The position numbers and the translations under genes were made by a program. This document shows positions 54,192 through 61,804 of a stretch of DNA of 61,804 nt, piece after piece. The stretch spans positions 1 through 61,804 of the forward strand of contig CALVHG010000005.1 in assembly GCA_944327285.1 (NCBI GenBank), given 5' to 3'. The notes beneath the pieces were generated by a model that did not search any database, was not told the DNA's origin, and saw only the letters and a list, made by a program, of their open reading frames with translations. The first letter of the stretch is position 1. The number at the start of each line of letters is the position of its first letter. This stretch comes from an uncultured Desulfovibrio sp. GTDB taxonomy: Bacteria > Desulfobacterota > Desulfovibrionia > Desulfovibrionales > Desulfovibrionaceae.

Positions 54192-54872
54192 ATGGCCATA
54201 CAGCTTGAAAAAGGACAGCGCATCAACCTGGAAAAGGGCGATGGGCACCAGATGCTCAATTTCTGCGTGGGCTGCAACTGGGGAGCCATTGAAGTCCGCA
54301 CAGCTCCCCGTCTTGGCGGCCTCCTGCCCGGAAAAAAAGAGCTTCAGAGCGTTGATCTGGATCTGAGCTGCATCATGTTCGATGCCTCTGGCAATATTCG
54401 GGATCATATTTATTCGCCCTTATATCGAAAGGACTTTCTGGATCATTACGGACTTCCTCCGGGAAAGGTTGATTCAAAAGACGGCGCGCTGCACCATTCC
54501 GGCGACGACAGACAGGGAGATACCGACGGTGACGACGGGCTCGATAATGAAATCATCACCGTCGATCTGAAGCGCACTTCGCCCGACATTGACCAGATGT
54601 TCTTCTTCCTCAATAACTGCGGCCCAGAAGATTTCTCTATCATTCCCTATGCCTCTATCCGTATGTACGAAGGCACGCCCGACAGGGTGCAGTCCGTTTT
54701 TGCCCAGTACAACGTGGCAAGCTCTGCCGCCTACCGAGGTATGCGTGCTCTTATCATGGGCAGGCTGTATCGCCGCGGGACGGCATGGAAATTTGCCGCT
54801 ATCGGCGACGCCTATGATGACGCCAATATTGGCGTCACGATTCATCGCATTGCAAAGCATTATGTGAGGTAG
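54192..54872 (+). CDS. Divergent TerD-family protein
   Basis: The 226-residue protein keeps the TerD plan: AIQLEKGQRINLEKG at the start, a CNWGAIEV strand, SVDLDLSCIMFDASG, SGDDRQGDTDGDDGLDNEIITVDL and a final NIGVTIHRIAKHY. It carries insertions compared with the first TerD, notably RDHIYSPLYRKDFLDHYGLP around residue 75. The DxD-type residues suggest calcium binding is kept. TerZ-like or TerF-like paralogues are possible labels, but I cannot assign one. The next gene starts 2 bp later, so it is co-translated with the first TerY. Confidence 0.88.
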   Translation: MAIQLEKGQRINLEKGDGHQMLNFCVGCNWGAIEVRTAPRLGGLLPGKKELQSVDLDLSCIMFDASGNIRDHIYSPLYRKDFLDHYGLPPGKVDSKDGALHHSGDDRQGDTDGDDGLDNEIITVDLKRTSPDIDQMFFFLNNCGPEDFSIIPYASIRMYEGTPDRVQSVFAQYNVASSAAYRGMRALIMGRLYRRGTAWKFAAIGDAYDDANIGVTIHRIAKHYVR

Positions 54873-54874
54873 TT

Positions 54875-55510
54875 ATGCGCCGTCTGCCTGTTTATCTGCT
54901 TCTTGACACATCTGGTTCCATGCTCGGAGAGCCCATAGAGGCCGTAAAAAATGGCGTGGAGCTGCTGCTCTCCACACTGCGACAGGACCCCTATGCGCTG
55001 GAAACCGCCTGTCTCAGCATCATCACCTTTGACAGTTCCGCGCAGCAGGTCTGTCCCCTGACAGAACTCGCCGCTTTTCAGACGCCCAGCCTTCATGCCT
55101 CCGGCTGCACTGCTCTCGGCGAAGCTCTTGCTCTTACCGCTGAGAGAGTCCAGGAAGAAGTCGTCAAAACTTCTCTTGAGAAAAAAGGAGACTGGAAGCC
55201 TCTCGTTTTCATCATGACCGATGGCGCACCTACTGATGATCTTGAGGCAGGCCTTCAGAAATTCAGGCAATGCAAGTTTGGCGTTGTCGTCGCCTGCGCC
55301 GCAGGAAAAAACGTCAATACCGATGTCCTCAAGAAAATCACGGAATGCGTCGTGCAGCTTGATACGGCAAACTCCGCGTCCATCAAGGCGTTCTTTAACT
55401 GGGTCTCTGCCTCCGTCAGTGTCGGCAGCGCCAAAATAGATAATACCGGCGCAGATATGACGGGAGACCAGCTGCCTCCGCCGCCTGCCGAAGTCAACAT
55501 TGTCTGCTGA
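54875..55510 (+). CDS. terY: TerY-type vWA protein, copy 1
   Basis: The 211-residue protein is a single von Willebrand A domain with an intact MIDAS: LLLDTSGSM (Asp10), the Thr region SGCTALGEAL and IMTDGAPTDD. TerY-type proteins are cytoplasmic metal-dependent binding proteins in Ter systems. GAGGT precedes the ATG, which lies 2 bp after the TerD-family stop. A near twin of equal length starts at 55988, and a longer relative at 57206. Confidence 0.9.
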   Translation: MRRLPVYLLLDTSGSMLGEPIEAVKNGVELLLSTLRQDPYALETACLSIITFDSSAQQVCPLTELAAFQTPSLHASGCTALGEALALTAERVQEEVVKTSLEKKGDWKPLVFIMTDGAPTDDLEAGLQKFRQCKFGVVVACAAGKNVNTDVLKKITECVVQLDTANSASIKAFFNWVSASVSVGSAKIDNTGADMTGDQLPPPPAEVNIVC

Positions 55511-55987
55511 GTCGGGAAGCGAGACATCGCGGGGGGGGGGGGAAATTCCCCCGGCTGGGGGAGAGGTCAGATTGTGGCGGCATCTTCTTGCCGGACTTCC
55601 AGATGTCTGTCGGGGAAGAATACCGCGGGGCTGCGTCCGCACGGCTGAGGCAATGCGTCGCGCAATCCGGAATATTCAGAGAGCGGGCTCTGGCTGCAAC
55701 GCAGCATCCCGCTCAGGTCAAGAGCAGGCGAAAAAAGCGTGCAGGTAAGGAATGCTTCACAGGGTCGGAAAAGGCATCTTTCCACTGCGTTAAACTGCGC
55801 GGAAGATGCCTGCAGGAGCCTTCGTTCCTTACCTCTTCGCTTTACGGCCCAGGCTCTCCCTTCCAGAACAGGAGGGGCCTGCGCCCGGATTGCAGTGACA
55901 AAGAGGCGGAGTCTTTCTGGTGTCTTTCTCTTAGAAAAATGGAGAACAGGCTTTATCTTTGGGAAATTTTAACAACGAGACTGCGGC
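55511..55987. other. Structured spacer between TerY copies 1 and 2
   Basis: This 477-bp gap contains a run of twelve G (55531-55542), short GC palindromes next to it and a two-tier inverted repeat at 55743-55834. Frames in it lack ribosome sites and overlap the next gene, so I call no gene. Confidence 0.7.
55743..55834. repeat. Two-tier inverted repeat
   Basis: The outer arms AGGTAAGGAA (55743-55752) and TTCCTTACCT (55825-55834) pair perfectly. The inner arms AGGCATCTTTCC (55772-55783) and GGAAGATGCCT (55801-55811) pair with one bulged base. The whole could fold as one long interrupted stem. Confidence 0.65.
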
Positions 55988-56623
55988 ATGAGACGTTTGC
56001 CTGTGTATTTACTGATTGATACCTCCGGCTCCATGAAGGGCGAGCCTATTGCCTCGGTGCGAGTAGGGCTGGAGACTCTGCTGTCAAGCTTGCGTGGCGA
56101 TCCGTTTGCGCTGGAGTCCGTGCATCTTTCCATCATTACCTTTGATCGTGTCACGACCTGCCTGTTGCCACTTACGGCTCTGGAAGATGTGCAGCTCCCA
56201 GAAATTACTGTGCCGGATGCCGGGCCGACGCATACGGGAGCTGCGCTCAAGCTGCTGTGCGAATGCGTTGATCGTGATGTACGGCGTACCACGGCTACTG
56301 TCAAAGGAGACTGGAAACCGCTGCTTTTTCTGATGACGGACGGCAAACCCTCGGATATTCAGGCCTACAACGAGGCTATTCCCGAAGTGAAAAAGCGTAA
56401 TTTTGCAACTATCGTTGCCTGCGCTGCCGGGATGCAGGCAAAAACAGAACCTCTCAAGCGTCTGACAGATACAGTCTGCTCGTTAGATACGCTGGATCAG
56501 GCGGCTTTTACACAATTTTTTCAATGGGTTTCCGCGTCCATTGGTATTGGTAATCGCAGCATGGGGGCAACGGATGACATAACTCTTCCTCCTGTGCCGG
56601 AAGAAGTTAATTTTGTCTGCTGA
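55988..56623 (+). CDS. terY: TerY-type vWA protein, copy 2
   Basis: This is again 211 residues with MRRLPVYLLIDTSGSMKGEP at the start, MIDAS DTSGSM, and LLFLMTDGKPSD. It is clearly a paralogue of copy 1 from end to end (both end in EEVNFVC/AEVNIVC). No strong ribosome site is visible before the ATG at 55988, and GC content is slightly lower than in copy 1. It is separated from its neighbours by two spacers of about 500 bp, so it may have its own transcription unit. Confidence 0.9.
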   Translation: MRRLPVYLLIDTSGSMKGEPIASVRVGLETLLSSLRGDPFALESVHLSIITFDRVTTCLLPLTALEDVQLPEITVPDAGPTHTGAALKLLCECVDRDVRRTTATVKGDWKPLLFLMTDGKPSDIQAYNEAIPEVKKRNFATIVACAAGMQAKTEPLKRLTDTVCSLDTLDQAAFTQFFQWVSASIGIGNRSMGATDDITLPPVPEEVNFVC

Positions 56624-57205
56624 CGGAGGACATCCGTAGCCAGTCCAGAATAAAACCGTCTTTATCCCCCATTGCGGGCTCTCCAGAATGCCGCTGCGCA
56701 GAACGCCTGTTCTGCATTGTCATATTTTTAGCAAAGAGACATGAGTGCGCTTTTCCGCAGACCTGGGCCTGCTGTCTTCTGACGATAGCCTCTGAACCAG
56801 TCGGCCATTCCCGGATGACCGTTTTTTCGGGAAATCGGTACGAATAACGACATACAAGTTGTCGTTCTGGAAGACAATTGCTTCTTGGTCGCGCCCAATC
56901 TCCTTCGGAAAGAGAGATAGCCAGGAAGGAACGGCTCCCCTGGGCACAGAAAGCATCTGCGGGCAGGCGCTTTTTATCCGAGCCATGCGCATTTTCAGAA
57001 GCATCTGCAAGCATATATCGCGAAGCAGAGTTTTTCCTGACGCCTGAGAATGGGATAGCCTTATAATATCTATAAACAAAGGATTCAAAGATTTTTCATA
57101 CAGCATCAGGCCTCCTCATTTTGAAGCCATACGGAGAGAGAGGAGTCTTCACTTGTCAGCAGGGGGCCTCCCTGAACACATACACAGCTAATGGAAGGTA
57201 GCGGA
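56624..57205. other. Spacer between TerY copies 2 and 3
   Basis: This is a 582-bp gap. Two overlapping minus-strand frames of 128 and 135 codons exist, but neither has a recognisable product or a good ribosome site, so they may be chance or a decayed gene. A TATAAT at 57062-57067 could be part of a promoter for the third TerY. Confidence 0.55.
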
Positions 57206-58234
57206 ATGCGGAGATTGCCGGTTTATTTTGTCATAGATGTATCGGAGTCTATGGTAGGGGAGAAGCAGAGGCATGTGGAGCGTGGAATCAGGGGCATCAT
57301 GCAGGAGCTTATGGGGAATCCCTACGCATTGGAGACGGTATACATTTCTGTGATTGTCTTTGCAGGCCAAGCGCAACTGTTTGTTCCCCTGACGGATGTC
57401 TGCATGTTCTCGATGCCGTCTTTGCCTGTGGGAAGCGGTACAGCATTAGCGGAGGGCCTGAAGCTGCTGATGCGGGAGCTGGATTGTTCTGTGACTAAAA
57501 CAACACGGGAGAACAAGGGGGACTGGAAACCGATTGTGTTTCTTTTTACCGACGGCATACCGACAGATAATCCGGATGCGACCATTCAGAAATGGCGTAA
57601 TGAGTATGCGAACCGGGCAACGCTGGTGGCTGTCTCTATTGGAGAACATGCGAATACACAACTGCTGTGTCGTTTAACAAACAATGTTTTACGTCTCAAC
57701 AAAACGGATGACGCTTCGTTCTCGTCCTTTTTTTCGTGGGTCACGGCGTCTATTGAAATGTCGAGCGCATCTCTGGAATCATCAGGAGATGGGGAAGCCC
57801 GTCTGCCCGATGCTTCAGGCATCAATCTTGAGAAGGTTACGGAATCCTCCAGTTACAAGACGAAGGAGGACGGTCTCATATTGCTGGGCCAGTGCGCTCA
57901 GAAAAAGGAATATTACCTTTTGCGCTTTTCCGATGCGGAGGGAAGCAGCGGCGACTTTGTACTGGAACAGTGCTACCGAATTGATAAGGAGTCGTATCTG
58001 GCGCTTTCTGGTAAGCAGGATGTGGCGCAGCATGTCAGCAGCGACAGGTTGTATGGCAAAACAGGGGCGTCGTATGCCTGTCCATGCTGCGGCAACCGGG
58101 TGTGCCTCGTTTTTTGCGGGGATTGCGGTAAAATTAGCTGCTCGGATGGACATAAGGCAGAATGTCCGTGGTGCGGCAATGCGGGAGTCTTGGGGACAGG
58201 AGGAGCGATAGATGTCGCACGCGCTCAGGGATAA
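57206..58234 (+). CDS. terY: TerY vWA protein with C-terminal metal-binding domain, copy 3
   Basis: I prefer the ATG at 57206 (GGAAGG 7 bases upstream), which gives the same MRRLPVYF start as the other copies; 57191 is also possible. The 342-residue protein has a vWA domain (1-205) with MIDAS DVSESM and FLFTDGIPTDN. A C-terminal module (about 215-342) holds paired Cys motifs: CPCCGNRVC, CGDCGKISC and CPWCGNAG, as in the TerY-C metal-binding domain. It overlaps the phosphatase gene by 23 bp, which ties it to the phosphatase-kinase pair. Confidence 0.92.
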   Translation: MRRLPVYFVIDVSESMVGEKQRHVERGIRGIMQELMGNPYALETVYISVIVFAGQAQLFVPLTDVCMFSMPSLPVGSGTALAEGLKLLMRELDCSVTKTTRENKGDWKPIVFLFTDGIPTDNPDATIQKWRNEYANRATLVAVSIGEHANTQLLCRLTNNVLRLNKTDDASFSSFFSWVTASIEMSSASLESSGDGEARLPDASGINLEKVTESSSYKTKEDGLILLGQCAQKKEYYLLRFSDAEGSSGDFVLEQCYRIDKESYLALSGKQDVAQHVSSDRLYGKTGASYACPCCGNRVCLVFCGDCGKISCSDGHKAECPWCGNAGVLGTGGAIDVARAQG

Positions 58235-59900
58235 CGCCGAAAAGAATGTGGACATACCTGCTCAGGGCTTGACGAGAGCGGGAGGAACTACCCCGCAGCA
58301 CGGGGCAGCAACCTACGCCTTGATGAAGCGGCGCGGAGAAATTCCTGAAGACCCGACACAGAGGCGCGCGGAGGAATGGCAGCGGCAGCGTATAGCGGTC
58401 AAATCTGAAGCGCAGGGAATGGAAGCGGAGCGCAGGCAGGGGGGCGCCGAGACCGAATGCTGGAAACAGGAGGTCAGGGCGAAGGAACAGGATGGCGAAA
58501 CCGTAAGCCAGACACCGCCAGATGCGGGAGAGGAGCGCCAGCGTCAGCTGCTGCGAGAGATGGAAACCGCACGGCAGGAGAAAGAAGCAAGGCTGCGGAG
58601 ACGCCAACAAATAGCCGAAGCCCTGCGAGAACCTGTTTTGAAACGTCAGGAGCCTCTGCCCAAGATTGCGCAGACGGCAACCGCCAGACCGGGAGAACAA
58701 TTCGGCTATTTTCATAATGGCCGAAAGGGCGAAGCGTATTTATGCGAAGCGAAGTTCCCGGCAAAAATTAGCGATTGCGTCATCAGAGGGCTGGAGCCGT
58801 TCGGACTGAAATACCGCTTCAAGAGAGAACAGCACGTCTGTCAGATATATGGAACGCCGCTGGTTGCGGGGGAGGCCATTCTTGACATGACGCTTTCAGT
58901 ACAGGACGGAGAGCGAACCCATGAAGTTCAGTTAAGGCGTTCTGTCACCTTCAATCCTGATCCTCGTGATCTCTGGAAGGACATCCCGACGCCGACGGAC
59001 ATAGAATATTACAAGCCGGACTGCGATGCCTGCCGGATCATCTGCGAATCGCAGGAGGGCGCGCCCCGGCATCTTGTGGCCGTGAGCCGTCGGGGGCGTT
59101 CACATGCCCATGCGGGCAAGCCGCGCGACGATCATTTCAAGGTAGACTACGTTACTGAAACCGGCTGGTTCTTTCTATCCGTGGCCGACGGGGCAGGTTC
59201 TGCATCCTGTGCCCGCAAGGGGGCGGAACTGGCCTGCCTGACTGTGCACGAACAGATATGTCCCCACCTTGCGGAGCTGGACGCTCTTTTTTTACGTTAC
59301 GCTGCCGAGCAGCAAGCGGAAGAGCTGAAGCAGCCAGCGGCCAAGCTGGCGTATGATCTGCTCTCCCGCGCTGTGTGGGAAGCCCGGCAGAGTATTTTGA
59401 AGGAGGCGCAGCGCACCGGGCGCGACAGCAAGGAGTACGCAACAACGCTGATGCTTGTGCTGTGCAAGCCTTTTTCCTTCGGCTGGGTATTTGCCTGCTA
59501 CAGTGTGGGAGATGGCGCCATGGCCGTATTGGGGACGCAGGATGGCAAGCCCGCGCTGCGACTGCTCTCCGAACCCGATGAGGGCGAATTCAGCGGCCAG
59601 ACCTGCTTCCTTACCATGAGCCGCATCTTTCAGGGCGAAGAGCTGCACAAGCGTATAACTGTTCACTTTGTCCAGGAAGTCAAAGCGCTGCTGTTGATGA
59701 CGGATGGTATTTCAGATGCCCGTTTCGAGGGGGACGCGGCTCTCCATTCTCTGGAGAGCTGGGAGGCGCTGTGGCAGGAACTGGAACGCGTGCTTACCGT
59801 ATCCGAAGGCAGCGGGAAGGAAGAAGAATCGCTGCTTGACTGGCTGCTTTTCTGGTCTCAGGGCAATCATGATGACAGAACAATAGCATTGGTGTACTGA
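58212..59900 (+). CDS. PP2C phosphatase of the TerY-P triad
   Basis: The 562-residue protein has a long charged Glu/Arg/Gln coiled-coil region (about 40-150), a beta-sandwich-like middle domain (about 160-255) and a PP2C domain (about 290-562). Metal-binding residues are visible: SVADGAGSA (Asp326), YSVGDGAM, LLMTDGISDARF (Asp498) and HDDRTIALVY. GGAGG precedes the ATG. In Ter systems, TerY, a PP2C phosphatase and a kinase form a conserved triad; this is the middle member. The stop overlaps the kinase start by one base (TGATG). Confidence 0.92.
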   Translation: MSHALRDNAEKNVDIPAQGLTRAGGTTPQHGAATYALMKRRGEIPEDPTQRRAEEWQRQRIAVKSEAQGMEAERRQGGAETECWKQEVRAKEQDGETVSQTPPDAGEERQRQLLREMETARQEKEARLRRRQQIAEALREPVLKRQEPLPKIAQTATARPGEQFGYFHNGRKGEAYLCEAKFPAKISDCVIRGLEPFGLKYRFKREQHVCQIYGTPLVAGEAILDMTLSVQDGERTHEVQLRRSVTFNPDPRDLWKDIPTPTDIEYYKPDCDACRIICESQEGAPRHLVAVSRRGRSHAHAGKPRDDHFKVDYVTETGWFFLSVADGAGSASCARKGAELACLTVHEQICPHLAELDALFLRYAAEQQAEELKQPAAKLAYDLLSRAVWEARQSILKEAQRTGRDSKEYATTLMLVLCKPFSFGWVFACYSVGDGAMAVLGTQDGKPALRLLSEPDEGEFSGQTCFLTMSRIFQGEELHKRITVHFVQEVKALLLMTDGISDARFEGDAALHSLESWEALWQELERVLTVSEGSGKEEESLLDWLLFWSQGNHDDRTIALVY

Positions 59901-61378
59901 TGAGCGATTCTATCATACGCTTAAAGGCAATGGACGGCACGCCGGTCGAGTTTGTAAACAAGGTGATCGGTTCCGGCGCCATGAAGGACGTGTATTTTTC
60001 GCCGGACAAGAAATATGTTGTCGGCTTTTTCCGTACGCCGCCGGATGTCAGCGCCCGGGATAGACTGGAAAACATCACGGGAACGTATCGGGAACGCATT
60101 TTTGGTCAGGAGGGCGGCGATTACTGGAAGGATTTGTATTGCTGGCCGGAACGTATTGTGGAGTGGGAGGGGCGCGTCGGCATAGTCTGCCCCGCCTATC
60201 AGCCGCATTTTTTCTTTCAGGAAGGAAGGTTCAAGGGAAAGGAAAAAGAAGGTAAATGGTTTGCTTCGGCAAAGTTGCGCAATAAATTTCTTGAAGCGCG
60301 CGAAAAAGGCACATGGCTTTCGCATTTCCATATGTGCATTCGGATAGCGCGCGCCGTGCGCCGCCTCCATGCCGCCGGTCTGGCGCATTCCGACCTGTCC
60401 TATAAGAACGTGCTTGTCGATCCGCAGACGGGCAAAGCAGCCATCATTGATATTGACGGTCTTGTTGTGCCGGACAAGTATCCGCCGGATGTAGCCGGTA
60501 CGCCGGATTTCATTGCGCCGGAAGTGATGGAAACCCGCTCTCTCCCTCCGGGCGATCCCAGAAAGAACATGCCAAATATCATGACGGATCGCCATGCGCT
60601 GGCCGTGCTGATTTATATGTATCTGCTCTACCGGCATCCGCTCAAGGGCTGCAAGGTGCATGATCTCGATCCCGCGCGGGACGAAGAATTGAGCATGGGC
60701 AAGAACGCGTTGTTCATCGAGAATGCCAATGACAGGAGCAACCGTCCTCGGCCCGATCAGATTTCCGAGGCGGAATTGCCCCAAGGCGATGTTGACAAGC
60801 TCCCCTACACCATATGCGGCCCCTATCTTAAGGAACTGTTTGACAGAGTTTTTATAGACGGGCTGCACAATCCGGCGGCGCGTCCTACTGCTGCCGACTG
60901 GGAAAGCGCGCTCATCAAGACAACAGACTTGATGCAGCCCTGCCAAAATCCTCAATGCGAGGCAAAATGGTTTGTTTTTGCCAACACGCGCCGCCCCTTC
61001 TGCCCCTTCTGCGGGCATCCATACCGGGGGCAGCTGCCTGTACTGAATTTCTATTACGCCCCCAAGCCCGGACTTTTCAAACAGGAAAACTATCGGCTCA
61101 TGGTGTATGACAAGCAATCCCTCTACCAATGGCATGTCAATCGCTTCATAACGCCGAACGAAAAGCTCAAACCTGAAGAGAAAAAACCCGTTGGAGATTT
61201 TCACTTTCATCAGGGCCGCTGGATTCTTGTCAACCGAAGTCTGGACTCTCTTTATGACAAGGACAGAAATTGTAAAATAGAAATCAATCAGTACGTTGAA
61301 CTCACCGAAGGTAAAAAAATTCTTCTCTCCACAGAAAAAAGTGGGCGCCTTGTTCTCGTACAGCTTGTTTCTAATTGA
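59900..61378 (+). CDS. Zinc-ribbon protein kinase of the TerY-P triad
   Basis: The 492-residue protein has a kinase domain (about 15-345) with GSGAMKDV, the catalytic loop HSDLSYKN (Asp165), DIDG in place of DFG (Asp184) and TPDFIAPEV. The usual beta-3 lysine is not evident (YVVGFFR). A four-Cys zinc ribbon follows (Cys348, Cys353, Cys368, Cys371), then a beta-rich C-terminal domain (about 385-492) that may be FHA-like. It is the last gene of the Ter operon and is translationally coupled to the phosphatase. Cytoplasmic signalling with TerY and the phosphatase is the established view for this triad; its target is unknown. Confidence 0.9.
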   Translation: MSDSIIRLKAMDGTPVEFVNKVIGSGAMKDVYFSPDKKYVVGFFRTPPDVSARDRLENITGTYRERIFGQEGGDYWKDLYCWPERIVEWEGRVGIVCPAYQPHFFFQEGRFKGKEKEGKWFASAKLRNKFLEAREKGTWLSHFHMCIRIARAVRRLHAAGLAHSDLSYKNVLVDPQTGKAAIIDIDGLVVPDKYPPDVAGTPDFIAPEVMETRSLPPGDPRKNMPNIMTDRHALAVLIYMYLLYRHPLKGCKVHDLDPARDEELSMGKNALFIENANDRSNRPRPDQISEAELPQGDVDKLPYTICGPYLKELFDRVFIDGLHNPAARPTAADWESALIKTTDLMQPCQNPQCEAKWFVFANTRRPFCPFCGHPYRGQLPVLNFYYAPKPGLFKQENYRLMVYDKQSLYQWHVNRFITPNEKLKPEEKKPVGDFHFHQGRWILVNRSLDSLYDKDRNCKIEINQYVELTEGKKILLSTEKSGRLVLVQLVSN

Positions 61379-61804
61379 TATTTTTACTCTACAGCTTGCC
61401 TTTTTCTGGAGGAAAAGAACAGCTGCAGCGTATCAAATGCAACGTACTGCAGAGAGAGCCCTGTTCTTCTTTTTTCACAAAATGTCTGTAACCAAACTCT
61501 TTTTTGAGGGCAGCGGCTGGAAATACCGTTGCCCTCACTATCATTTCTTATGGAGCCCACGGGCGTCTTCTCAAGGATGCAGACAAGCCGGGCGGCCCTG
61601 TATATAAGCTGCGAGGCAACAGAAAAGCCGTCTGTTTATGTTCCTCATACACGTGATGAGCAAAATTATTTTTATCTTCATCCGCTAAATTCAGCCTCAT
61701 CTGCATAGGGGGCAATGGCAACCACTCTGCTCTAGATGTAGAGTATCAACACGTTGTTCACCCTCCGCTCAGGCATGACGCTGGAGGTCTTCTGCCAAGA
61801 GCCG
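61379..61804. other. Right-edge region without a supported gene
   Basis: This 426-bp stretch follows the kinase. It holds an imperfect GAGGGCAGCGG/CCGTTGCCCTC stem (61506-61536) and a short coding-like stretch at 61528-61656 without a start codon. I see no complete gene. Confidence 0.6.

Noticed and set aside
55588..56019. 143-codon plus-strand frame across the TerY spacer
   Set aside because: It runs over the inverted repeat and into the start of TerY copy 2 in another frame; composition is not protein-like.
56607..57106. Two overlapping minus-strand frames (128 and 135 codons) between TerY copies 2 and 3
   Set aside because: There is no recognisable domain and no convincing ribosome site, and they overlap each other in different frames.
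61528..61656. Coding-like stretch after the kinase (contains ISYGAHGRLLKDADK)
   Set aside because: It has no start codon and stops after about 42 codons. It may be a remnant, but there is not enough to call a gene.

Overview
The window is a moderately GC-rich bacterial segment with dense operons, many 1-4 bp overlaps (ATGA, GTGA, TGATG) and clear Shine-Dalgarno sites. Gene content points to a Gram-negative proteobacterium or Desulfobacterota. A Desulfovibrionaceae-type organism is my best guess, but it is an inference because no rRNA or other taxonomic marker is present.

Region 1 (1-24331, + strand) is a type VI secretion system (T6SS) locus. It begins with the end of an unknown gene, a secreted unknown protein and a PAAR spike-tip protein. 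Then come tssA, tssB, tssC, tssE, tssF, tssG, tssH/clpV, a sigma-54 activator, an FHA scaffold, tssJ, tssK, tssL, tssM, a lipoprotein lytic transglycosylase, a PP2C phosphatase (PppA-like) and a kinase (PpkA-like). Hcp (TssD) and VgrG (TssI) are not in the window. tssF and the lytic transglycosylase each carry a single-base frameshift.

Region 2 (25020-44338, + strand) continues in the same direction. It holds a glycine-zipper lipoprotein, a membrane-anchored trypsin-like protease, two proteins sharing a C-terminal domain (the first SrfA-like), SrfB (actin/Hsp70-type ATPase fold), SrfC (P-loop GTPase-like), a single-pass membrane protein, a secreted SH3-like/vWA protein, an ABC ATPase, an ABC permease, an FGE-like protein (TagT/TagS/TagR-like) and a secreted ankyrin-repeat protein. 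In Pseudomonas aeruginosa, TagQRST, PpkA, PppA and Fha form the threonine-phosphorylation pathway that controls T6SS firing. Here a complete SrfABC module sits inside the equivalent gene set. I think this is the most interesting system in the window.

Region 3 (44586-51845, - strand) is a peptide export operon of the NHLP/NHLM type. It encodes an HlyD-like adaptor, a C39 peptidase/ABC transporter (frameshifted at a run of nine T), a second ABC transporter, a LivK-type binding protein and a 94-residue double-glycine precursor with no cysteine. No modification enzyme is adjacent.

Region 4 (52476-61378, + strand) is a tellurium-resistance-type (Ter) stress module: TerC, two TerD-family proteins, three vWA proteins (TerY; the third with a metal-binding C-terminus), a PP2C phosphatase and a zinc-ribbon kinase. 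The last three form the TerY-P triad.

About ten copies of a roughly 145-bp palindromic element with TA-flanked inverted termini (MITE-like) occupy intergenic gaps from 1.7 to 44.5 kb. None is seen in the export or Ter operons. In three genes the end of the element forms the TAG stop codon.
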